NCBI GenBank assembly: GCA_963724435.1
Contig: CAVRUN010000001.1
Location: 186,001-250,000 of the forward strand
Origin: AP-15 sp963724435
GTDB lineage: Bacteria; Pseudomonadota; Alphaproteobacteria; ATCC43930; CGMCC-115725
DNA length: 64,000 bases
Direction of reading: 5' to 3'
Part shown: positions 1 to 6,680 of the stretch, piece by piece
Layout: every line of letters begins with the position of its first letter
How positions within the stretch are numbered: the first letter of the stretch is position 1
The notes under the pieces: model-generated
The model's database searches: none
What the model saw: only the letters and a program-made list of their open reading frames with translations
Told to the model about the DNA's origin: nothing
Made by a program: the position numbers and the translations under genes

Positions 1-851
1 TTCGGCTCCTGGCGTTACCAGGCGGGTTGGGGATCTTGGTCGCGCTGGCGATCTATTTCCTGTTGCCTGAGAGCCCGCGCTGGCATCTGCGGCGCGGCGA
101 GGCGCGGATCGCGGTCGACATCGTCAACCAGATCATCAGGCGATCGGGCAATCGCGTGCCGCCGCTGACATTGGCGGCCTTGGGCAACGTTCGCGAGACC
201 GCCCGCGAAAAACTGCCGCCTTACTGGCACTTGTTCGCCAAGGGCCAGCTGCGGTGGACCGTGGTCGGCGTGGTGACCGGCACGTGCGCCGCCTCCGCTG
301 CTTTTATGACCGCGACACTGCTGCCGAAGGCGCTGCACAACCAGGGTTATCCCGTCGCCGTGAGCCTGGGGCTCACCTCGGTCATCTACATGGTGAGCTT
401 TTTCGGGAAAGGCTTCTCTGCCTGGCTGATGGAGATCATCGGCCGGCGCTGGACGATCTTCTTTGTGATGTTCGGGGCGGTGCCCGGGTACAGCCTGATG
501 ATGCTCGCGCACTCGGCGGGATCAAACGCCCACGTGGTGATGATCGCGGGCGGCTTGATCGTCGGCTTCACCGTGGTGTCGGCATTCAGCGCGACCCGGG
601 TCTATATGTCCGAGCAGTTCCCGACGGCATTGCGCGGCCGCGGCCACATCTTCGGCGAATTGAGCGGCCGGATTGTCTTCGCCGGCCTGTTACCGGCTCT
701 TATGGTGCCCTATACCGGCTCCCCGGCGATCTTCTTCGGCACGATGATGCTCTTTGCCGCAATCGGCGCTTTCGTTCCGATCCTGTTCGGCAAGGAGACT
801 GTCGGCCAGATCGAGGTGATCGCAGCTGAGCCCGCGGTCCAACTCGCCTGA
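1..851 (+). CDS. MFS transporter, C-terminal part (5' end outside window)
   Basis: The reading frame is open from the first bases to a TGA at 849-851, so the gene starts upstream of the window. The visible part (about 280 residues) has the PESPRW motif typical of the central loop of sugar-porter-type major facilitator transporters. It then has about six hydrophobic segments separated by short basic loops, including an IGRRW motif of the kind found between membrane helices in this superfamily. It is therefore the second half of a 12-helix inner-membrane carrier. The substrate cannot be told from this half. The family moves sugars, aromatic acids or other small organic solutes by proton symport. 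Confidence 0.85.
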   Translation, partial: RLLALPGGLGILVALAIYFLLPESPRWHLRRGEARIAVDIVNQIIRRSGNRVPPLTLAALGNVRETAREKLPPYWHLFAKGQLRWTVVGVVTGTCAASAAFMTATLLPKALHNQGYPVAVSLGLTSVIYMVSFFGKGFSAWLMEIIGRRWTIFFVMFGAVPGYSLMMLAHSAGSNAHVVMIAGGLIVGFTVVSAFSATRVYMSEQFPTALRGRGHIFGELSGRIVFAGLLPALMVPYTGSPAIFFGTMMLFAAIGAFVPILFGKETVGQIEVIAAEPAVQLA

Positions 852-1154
852 AGAGCGGCTCGGCCGCCTCCACACTTTTGCCGCTGACATGCCGGAGGGG
901 ATACGCTTGCAACGCGAGCCTCAAGCTGCGAACAGCATCGATCGCTGTCCCTGTAGTCAGACCAGGGGACGAGGGTCCGGTATGGGGCATGAGCCGAAAC
1001 CGCTGAGGGCGCCGCCGGGGTCGGCTTTGGGTCGGTTTGACTCGTTCGACCTGTGACAGGCGAACGGCCGGTAACGGCGCGAGTTGGCCGTGGTGTCGGG
1101 GAAGGACCGGAATCCTTCCGAGAGGCCCTATGGTGCGGAACTAAGCGTTAGATT
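852..1154. other. Intergenic region with two strong hairpins
   Basis: I see no gene in this 303-base stretch. It holds two compact inverted repeats. At 1044-1065, GTTCG and CCTG pair with CAGG and CGAAC around a TGA loop, with one bulged A. At 1100-1119, GGAAGGA pairs perfectly with TCCTTCC around a six-base loop. Neither is followed by a T run, so they are not classical terminators. A structured RNA or a protein-binding repeat is possible, but nothing recognisable supports a name. Confidence 0.4.
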
Positions 1155-1499
1155 TTATCCGCTAGCTCTGAGCTGATCCGATCGCGCTATCGCCGGGCCT
1201 TCCAAGGCGGCGCACAGCTCTTTTGCCGCAGCGTACAGCTCGGCGCGATGCGGCTCGTCGAGGGTGTGGCGCAATGCTAATGACCGGGCCAGTTCGGCGA
1301 GGATTTCGGCCAATAGGCCGTAATGCAAATGCATGACAGCTTCGCGGCGATCGTCGCCTGGCCGCACCAGCTTGATCGCAACGCTATCGGCGTCGGCATA
1401 GGCGTCGAACTGCGAATTTCGTCCGAAACTGCCGATATAGGCCTTATCGGGAAATTCGACCGAGACTTCGGCTTTATCGGCAATCGGATGCAAGGGCAT
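1155..1499 (-). CDS. Conserved-looking hypothetical protein, 114 aa
   Basis: This open frame starts at ATG 1499 with a good ribosome-binding site (AGGAGA about 8 bases upstream). The product is soluble and mixed alpha/beta in appearance. It has an acidic N-terminal half containing an AYADADSVAIKL segment, and an Ala/Leu-rich helical C-terminal half. I see no signal peptide, membrane helix or known catalytic motif. It lies upstream of pyrB on the opposite strand. The start context and typical codon use support a real gene, but I do not recognise the family and assign no function. Confidence 0.6.
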   Translation of the reverse strand: MPLHPIADKAEVSVEFPDKAYIGSFGRNSQFDAYADADSVAIKLVRPGDDRREAVMHLHYGLLAEILAELARSLALRHTLDEPHRAELYAAAKELCAALEGPAIARSDQLRASG

Positions 1500-1539
1500 A
1501 GCGTGGTCTCCTACGACTGAGCCGTCGGCGAAATCTCAG

Positions 1540-1686
1540 CTATTTCTGAAATCCTGGCCGATTTCGGTATTGAACAGCAGCGGGCCAAGAAACCCATTGA
1601 TCTAGGTCATTCCGCCAAAGGATGGCCGATACGCCCAGCCCGACGAAGACAAACACAATCCCATGCGAAATCGGGTTTGGGCTCAT
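1540..1686 (-). CDS. Possible small single-pass membrane protein, 48 aa
   Basis: A short frame from ATG 1686 to TAG at 1540 would encode a peptide with one hydrophobic stretch (GIVFVFVGLGVSAILW) and a basic C-terminus, as small inner-membrane proteins often have. No clear ribosome-binding site precedes the ATG. The frame can also be extended upstream to 1839 with less protein-like sequence. This is a tentative call; it could be a chance frame in the 287-base gap between the hypothetical gene and pyrB. Confidence 0.22.
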   Translation of the reverse strand: MSPNPISHGIVFVFVGLGVSAILWRNDLDQWVSWPAAVQYRNRPGFQK

Positions 1687-1749
1687 AGCCGTGGCGGTTC
1701 GGAAGGAGGTTGCCGGGAGGTCGCGTGATCCGATCCGGCGTGTCCGAAC

Positions 1750-1778
1750 TTGTTGCGGACCGCCACTCCAGCTATAGT
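1750..1778 (+). promoter_or_regulatory. Putative promoter of pyrB
   Basis: TTGTTG at 1750-1755 and TATAGT at 1773-1778 are separated by 17 bases, a good sigma-70-type spacing. The predicted transcription start (about 1784-1787) falls on or just before the pyrB ATG at 1787, so a transcript from here would be essentially leaderless. The assignment is by consensus matching only. Confidence 0.4.
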
Positions 1779-1786
1779 GAATCGAT

Positions 1787-2776
1787 ATGCAGGGAGCCGA
1801 TTGCGAAAGTGCGTTCCGGCACCGCCATCTCCTCGGCATCGAGGGTTTATCGCCGGCGGAGATTGAACATTTTCTCGATCTCGCCGATGGCTATGTCGAG
1901 CTAAATCGTCAGGCCGAAAAAAAGCGCTCGCTGTTGCGCGGGCGCACGCTGATCAACTGCTTTTTCGAGAACTCGACCCGCACCCGCACCTCGTTTGAGG
2001 TTGCCGGCAAAAGGCTCAGCGCCGATGTCATCAACATGGCCGTGGCGGTTAGCTCGATGGTCAAGGGCGAAACCCTGATCGACACCGCGATGACGTTGAA
2101 CGCGATGCACCCCGATGTTCTGGTCGTGCGTCATCCCGAATCGGGTGCGGTGCAATTGCTGTCGGAAAAGGTCGATTGCGCCGTCATCAACGCCGGCGAC
2201 GGCAGTCACGAGCACCCGACGCAGGCCTTGCTCGACGCTCTGACGATCCGGCGGCGCAAGGGTCGGCTCGGCGGGCTCACCGTGGCGATCTGCGGCGATA
2301 TCCTTCACAGCCGGGTGGCGCGCTCCAACATTGAGCTGCTGAACACGATGGGCGCCCGCGTCCGGGTCGTGGCGCCGCGCACCCTGTTGCCGGCCGAAAT
2401 CGAGCGGCTCGGGGTCGAGGTGTTCCACGACATGGCCGCCGGGCTGGCCGATGTCGATATCGTCATGATGCTGCGATTGCAGAGCGAGCGGATGCACGGC
2501 TCGTTCGTGCCCTCGACCCGCGAATATTTTCATTTCTTTGGCCTCGATTACGGCAAGTTGCGGCTGGCCAAGCCGGACGCCCTGATTATGCATCCCGGGC
2601 CAATGAATCGCGGTGTCGAAATCGGCAGCGAGGTCGCCGACGATATCGACCGCAGCCTGATCCGACATCAGGTCGAGATGGGGGTCGCGGTGCGCATGGC
2701 CTGCCTCGAGATCCTGGCGGGCGATCTCGGTAACGGCCCGCCGCATTCCCCTCCCCGCGAGCGGGGAGAAACGTGA
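1787..2776 (+). CDS. pyrB: Aspartate carbamoyltransferase catalytic subunit
   Basis: This enzyme joins carbamoyl phosphate and aspartate into N-carbamoyl-aspartate, the first committed step of cytoplasmic UMP synthesis. The 329-residue product has the carbamoyl-phosphate motif STRTR (residues 63-67), HPTQALLD, and MHPGPMNRG near the C-terminus. The HRHLLGIEGLS beginning aligns with the usual N-terminus of alphaproteobacterial PyrB, which supports the ATG at 1787 although it has no ribosome-binding site. The stop overlaps the start of pyrC by 4 bases, so the two are translationally coupled. The last 15 or so residues (GPPHSPPRERGET) are encoded by a palindromic repeat and look like an addition to the normal end. 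No regulatory-subunit gene (pyrI) is present. Confidence 0.97.
   Translation: MQGADCESAFRHRHLLGIEGLSPAEIEHFLDLADGYVELNRQAEKKRSLLRGRTLINCFFENSTRTRTSFEVAGKRLSADVINMAVAVSSMVKGETLIDTAMTLNAMHPDVLVVRHPESGAVQLLSEKVDCAVINAGDGSHEHPTQALLDALTIRRRKGRLGGLTVAICGDILHSRVARSNIELLNTMGARVRVVAPRTLLPAEIERLGVEVFHDMAAGLADVDIVMMLRLQSERMHGSFVPSTREYFHFFGLDYGKLRLAKPDALIMHPGPMNRGVEIGSEVADDIDRSLIRHQVEMGVAVRMACLEILAGDLGNGPPHSPPRERGET
2751..2768. repeat. Palindrome inside the 3' end of pyrB
   Basis: CTCCCCGC and GCGGGGAG form a perfect 8-bp inverted repeat around a GA. Sequences of this type (CCCTCCCC...GGGGAG) are common dispersed intergenic repeats in GC-rich proteobacteria. Here it lies inside the coding frame and supplies the Pro/Arg-rich tail of PyrB. 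A related CT-rich stretch ends the MaoC gene near 23380. Confidence 0.5.
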
Positions 2777-4083
2777 GCGGCCGATCCTCCGACACTGATG
2801 GTTCGCGACTGCTGATCCGAGGCGCGCGGCTGCTCGATCCCGCGAGCGGTCTCGATGCGATCGGCGATTTGCTGGTCGAGGGGACAAAGATCACTCGTGT
2901 GGGCGGGGTGATCTCCAACTTCGACGCGCAGGTGTTGCGGGCCGATGGGCTGTGTCTCGCACCCGGTCTTGTAGATATGCGCGTGCAATTGCGCGAGCCG
3001 GGCGCCGAACACATGGAGTCGATCGAGAGCGGCGGTCAGGCAGCGGCGGCGGGCGGGGTCACCACGATGGTCGCGCTGCCCAACACCGAGCCGCCGGTCG
3101 ACGATGTCTCGGTCGTCGAGTTCCTGGCGCGGCGGGCGCGCGAGGTCAGGCTCGCCAAGGTCCACACCTACGCCGCTGCGACAAAAGGGCTTGCCGGCCG
3201 GCACCTGACCGAAATGGGCCTGTTGGCGGCAAACGGCGCTGTCGGCTTTACCGACGGCACAAAGGCGATCGCCGATGCACTGGTGATGCGCCGCGTATTG
3301 TCCTATGCCCGCACATTCGATCTGCTGGTGGTCCAGCATCCGGCGGAGCCGAGCCTCGCCGGCGCCGGCGAGGTCAACGAGGGCGAGATCGCCACCCGGC
3401 TCGGCCTTGCCGCGATCCCGCCGGCGGCTGAAGTGATTATGATCGAGCGCGATCTGCGCCTTGTCGCGATCACCGGCGCGCGCTATCACGCCGCCCATCT
3501 CTCGACGGCGGACGCGATCGACGCGATCCGGCGAGCCAAAGCGCAAGGGCTGCCGGTGACATGCGACACGGCTCCGCCCTATTTTGCGCTGAACGAAACC
3601 GCAATCGGCGACTATCGCACTTTTGCGAAACTGTCGCCGCCATTGCGCAGCGAGTGGGACCGCCGAGCCGTTGTGGAGGGGCTGCGCGACGGCACGATCG
3701 ACGCCATTGCCAGCGACCATTCGCCATGGGACCAGGATTCGAAGCGGCTGCCGTTTAGTTCGGCCGCCTATGGCATTGTCGGGCTGGAAACTTTGTTGCC
3801 ATTGTCTCTCGAGCTCTACCATAACCGGCATTTGAGCTTGCTCGATGTGATCGCCCGGCTAACCATAAAACCGGCGCAGATCTTGCGGCTCCCGGTCGGA
3901 TGTTTGGCCGAGGGGGCACCCGCTGATCTGGTGCTGTTCGACCCGGATTTGCCGTGGCGCATCTGCACAGACGATTTCCGCTCGAAATCGAAGAATGCCC
4001 CGTTCGATGGCCGCCCCGTGGAGGGGCAGGTCAAGCGCACGATCGTCGACGGCCGCACGATCTTTGAACTGAAGCAACGGTGA
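2773..4083 (+). CDS. pyrC: Dihydroorotase-type amidohydrolase (metal HxH motif absent)
   Basis: The 436-residue product has the cyclic amidohydrolase fold of class I dihydroorotase, which closes N-carbamoyl-aspartate to dihydroorotate, the next step after PyrB. It starts at a GTGAG overlap with pyrB. The substrate arginine and REPGAEH region are present (residues 74-80). Equivalents of later ligands are visible: D161, H189 (QHPAEP), H239/H242 (HAAHLST) and D315 (ASDHSPW). The usual DxHxH at the first metal site reads DMRVQ, so both histidines are replaced (R70, Q72). Related DMRV-type PyrC proteins sit beside pyrB in many alphaproteobacteria. Whether they are catalytic or act as structural partners of PyrB, like Pseudomonas PyrC', cannot be decided here. 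Confidence 0.88.
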   Translation: MSGRSSDTDGSRLLIRGARLLDPASGLDAIGDLLVEGTKITRVGGVISNFDAQVLRADGLCLAPGLVDMRVQLREPGAEHMESIESGGQAAAAGGVTTMVALPNTEPPVDDVSVVEFLARRAREVRLAKVHTYAAATKGLAGRHLTEMGLLAANGAVGFTDGTKAIADALVMRRVLSYARTFDLLVVQHPAEPSLAGAGEVNEGEIATRLGLAAIPPAAEVIMIERDLRLVAITGARYHAAHLSTADAIDAIRRAKAQGLPVTCDTAPPYFALNETAIGDYRTFAKLSPPLRSEWDRRAVVEGLRDGTIDAIASDHSPWDQDSKRLPFSSAAYGIVGLETLLPLSLELYHNRHLSLLDVIARLTIKPAQILRLPVGCLAEGAPADLVLFDPDLPWRICTDDFRSKSKNAPFDGRPVEGQVKRTIVDGRTIFELKQR

Positions 4084-4105
4084 GTAGAAATCTTTTGCTG
4101 AGTTC

Positions 4106-4774
4106 ATGGAGAAGCGGGTAATGGGAGGCGCGACGCAGGCACATTGTAATCGATGTGGTCATCCTACTAATCACGACGTTTTGAGGAGCGATCGGCAAGA
4201 GTATCAAGATTGGATTAGTGATGTCGAATATGTCGATTGCTTTGATATTTACGAAATGCTAAAATGTCGTGGTTGCGATCTTGTTATATTGCGCATAACA
4301 AGCAAACATATCGAAGATCGTGCCTCGCGTGTCACCTATTATCCTCCTGCGATTGCCCGCCGTGCCCCCGCCTGGCTGGACGGATTCGATTTCCTTGAAC
4401 TGCCAGGGAATTTGTTTCCGTTGCTGGATGAAATTTATAAAGCCGCTCAGAACGGTTTACGCTGTCTCGCCGCAATGGGGATTCGAGCTGTTCTTGAAAA
4501 CGTCATGAAGGGCAAAGTCGGAGACCAACCTACTTTTAAGGCGCTACTACATGAGTTTCAGAAGGCGGGATATTTATCCGTGCGCCAGGCCGGCAGTCTC
4601 GAGTCCATATTTGAAGCCGGACATGCTGCGACGCACCGCGCGTGGAGCCCCAATGATCAAGATATTGCCACTCTTTTCGATATTACGGAGACGATAGTAG
4701 CAACGACGTATCTGCACGAGCGGAGAACAAAAGCCTTGGGCGAGAGAGTACCGAGGCGGGCGAAGCCAAGATGA
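4106..4774 (+). CDS. DUF4145-domain protein with N-terminal zinc ribbon
   Basis: The 222-residue product begins with a zinc-ribbon pair (CNRCG near residue 14 and CRGC near residue 55). It ends with a helical domain carrying IRAVLENVMKGKVGD and AGHAATHRAW, which I recognise as DUF4145. That domain occurs alone or attached to restriction endonuclease subunits and other accessory proteins, and its biochemical role is unknown. The gene is visibly richer in A and T than its neighbours. It sits between pyrC and plsY, a junction normally without extra genes. It starts 22 bases after pyrC and overlaps plsY by 4 bases (ATGA), so it is co-transcribed. An internal ATG at 4121 is an alternative start. 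Acquisition by transfer is likely but inferred. Confidence 0.8.
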   Translation: MEKRVMGGATQAHCNRCGHPTNHDVLRSDRQEYQDWISDVEYVDCFDIYEMLKCRGCDLVILRITSKHIEDRASRVTYYPPAIARRAPAWLDGFDFLELPGNLFPLLDEIYKAAQNGLRCLAAMGIRAVLENVMKGKVGDQPTFKALLHEFQKAGYLSVRQAGSLESIFEAGHAATHRAWSPNDQDIATLFDITETIVATTYLHERRTKALGERVPRRAKPR

Positions 4775-5358
4775 CAAGCATTTTGTCGGCGGCGATTATC
4801 GGCTATCTATTAGGGTCCATTCCGTTTGGGTTGGTGCTGAGCCGTGTTGCGGGCTACGGCGACATTCGCGAAATCGGCTCGGGCAATATCGGCGCCACCA
4901 ATGTCTTGCGCACCGGCAACAACGGTTTGGCGGCGCTCACCCTACTGCTCGATGTCGCCAAAGGTTGCGCCGCGGTAATGATCGCGCGGCGTTGGGGCGA
5001 GCACGCTGCGTTGGTAGCGGGGTTGTGCGCGGTACTTGGCCACATGTTCCCGATCTGGCTCGGCTTTCACGGCGGTAAAGGTGTGGCGACCGCGCTCGGC
5101 ATATTGATTCCCCTCGCTTGGCCGGTGGCGGGGATTGCAGTGCTGACTTGGATCATCATCGCCCTCGTGTTCCGGTACTCCTCGCTGGCGGCTCTTTTCG
5201 GGGCCGCGGTGAGTGCGGTGATCGCCCCGTTCGTCGCCGACCGCGCGACAGCCGTCGTCATCGCGCTTGTCGCATTGCTGGTAATTCTGGGCCATCGGGC
5301 AAATATTCGCCGCCTGATCGCCGGGCGGGAACACCGCATCTCGTTCCGGAAAAGCTGA
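4771..5358 (+). CDS. plsY: Glycerol-3-phosphate acyltransferase PlsY
   Basis: This integral inner-membrane enzyme transfers an acyl group from acyl-phosphate to glycerol-3-phosphate, the first step of phospholipid synthesis. The 195-residue length is normal. It has the conserved LLGSIPFG (about residue 10), GSGNIGATNVLR (about residue 38) and GGKGVATALG (about residue 102) motifs, and about five membrane helices. It begins at an ATGA overlap with the DUF4145 gene and ends in a CTGA that probably also starts dprA. Confidence 0.97.
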   Translation: MTSILSAAIIGYLLGSIPFGLVLSRVAGYGDIREIGSGNIGATNVLRTGNNGLAALTLLLDVAKGCAAVMIARRWGEHAALVAGLCAVLGHMFPIWLGFHGGKGVATALGILIPLAWPVAGIAVLTWIIIALVFRYSSLAALFGAAVSAVIAPFVADRATAVVIALVALLVILGHRANIRRLIAGREHRISFRKS

Positions 5359-6515
5359 GGCGAGCCCTGGGCCGGCGCGAACTCGACCCCGAAGAGCGGC
5401 TCGATTGGCTGCGGCTCAGCCGCACTGAGACGATTGGGCCGGTCAGCTTTTTCGCGATGTTGCGCCGCTTTGGTTCGGCTCGCGCCGCGCTCGAGGCCTT
5501 GCCCCGGCTGGCCCGTCGCGGGGAACGAAACCCTACCGTTGCCGCGACATCCCGGGCTGTCGCCGAAGCCGAACTGAAAGCGGTGCACCGCATCGGCGGT
5601 AGGCTGGTTTGTTGGGGCGAACCCGGTTATCCCGCGGCCCTCACCCAGATCGAGGATGCGCCGCCGATCATAACCGTGCTCGGCAGCGCCGAACTGCTCG
5701 ATCGGCCGATTATGGCAATCGTCGGCGCGCGCAATGCTTCGGCAAATGGCCGCCGTCTTGGCCGCGAGCTTGCCGCCGGGCTCGGGCAAGCCGGGCTGGT
5801 CGTGGTATCCGGTCTCGCTCGGGGGATCGACGCCGCGGCGCACATGGGAGCGCTTGATACCGGCTCGGCGGCAGTCGTTGCCGGCGGCGTCGACATTGTC
5901 TACCCCGAAGAGAACCGCGGTCTCTACGATGCTTTGCGCCAGCATGGGGCGATCGTCGCCGAGCTGCCGCTCTCAAGCGAGCCGCAGGCGCGGCACTTCC
6001 CGCGCCGCAATCGAATCATCTCGGGGATGGCGATGGGGGTGCTGGTGGTCGAGGCGGCAGCCCGGTCGGGCTCGTTGATCACCGCCCGCTATGCGCTAGA
6101 GCAGGGTCGCGAAGTTTTCGCCGTGCCCGGCTCGCCACTCGACCCGCGTTGCCGGGGCGCCAATGATCTGCTGCGCCGCGGCGCCACGTTGACCGAGACC
6201 GTTGACGACGTCTTGACCCAACTCGGGCCACTGATGCAAAGCGGGCCGCCGCCGCGGCCAAGTTCAACATCGCCGCCACTGCCGATCGACGAGAGATGGT
6301 CGTTGGATATGCCGAGGGGCGGCGCCGGTGAACCCGCCGCTGATGAGGATGCGTTCGATATGATCCTTGAACGATTGGGACCAACGCCCGTCGCGGTTGA
6401 CGAATTGGTGCGGCAGTGCCAATTGACAGCCTCCGCTGTTGCGACACTCCTTCTCGAACTGGAACTGTCGGGCCGGGTGGAGCGTCACCCGGGCAACCTG
6501 GTGTCGCTGCGCTGA
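5355..6515 (+). CDS. dprA: DNA-processing protein DprA (Smf)
   Basis: DprA binds incoming single-stranded DNA and loads RecA during natural transformation; homologues are kept in many species without known competence. The protein has an N-terminal helical/SAM-like part, the Rossmann-fold core (VGARNAS, VSGLARGID, YPEENRGL, FPRRNRIISG, ARSGSLITARYALEQGR, VPGSP), and a C-terminal winged helix. The conserved start region (DPEERLDWLRLSR) lies just after the plsY stop, and I find no ATG, GTG or TTG in frame near it. The best candidate is CTG at 5355, forming a CTGA overlap with plsY and preceded by GGAA. An upstream ATG at 5118 would need 240 bases of overlap and adds unconvincing sequence. Confidence 0.93.
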   Translation: MRRALGRRELDPEERLDWLRLSRTETIGPVSFFAMLRRFGSARAALEALPRLARRGERNPTVAATSRAVAEAELKAVHRIGGRLVCWGEPGYPAALTQIEDAPPIITVLGSAELLDRPIMAIVGARNASANGRRLGRELAAGLGQAGLVVVSGLARGIDAAAHMGALDTGSAAVVAGGVDIVYPEENRGLYDALRQHGAIVAELPLSSEPQARHFPRRNRIISGMAMGVLVVEAAARSGSLITARYALEQGREVFAVPGSPLDPRCRGANDLLRRGATLTETVDDVLTQLGPLMQSGPPPRPSSTSPPLPIDERWSLDMPRGGAGEPAADEDAFDMILERLGPTPVAVDELVRQCQLTASAVATLLLELELSGRVERHPGNLVSLR

Positions 6516-6680
6516 GGCGATTTTATGGGGTTCCGAGAACCTGATTGTGCTTCTTGCTCCTGCTACCGATAACACCAAGAACGATGCTTGATCGCGCGGC
6601 GCGGCTTACCTTCGGTCGCGACGGTACGGCGTGCATAAGCTTCGCTTGTCCTGCCTTATAGCCTCAGAACGAAACGGTTG

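Noticed and set aside
852..1154. tRNA or other standard RNA gene
   Set aside because: The hairpins do not fold as a cloverleaf and no CCA end or T-arm consensus is visible.
1901..2887. Long minus-strand open frame across pyrB
   Set aside because: It mirrors the pyrB codons in a GC-rich genome, is rich in Arg/His/Gln and has no family motifs, while pyrB on the other strand is certain.
2668..3831. Minus-strand open frame of 387 codons across pyrC
   Set aside because: Antisense to a clear dihydroorotase-family gene; composition is typical of shadow frames and no ribosome-binding site supports it.
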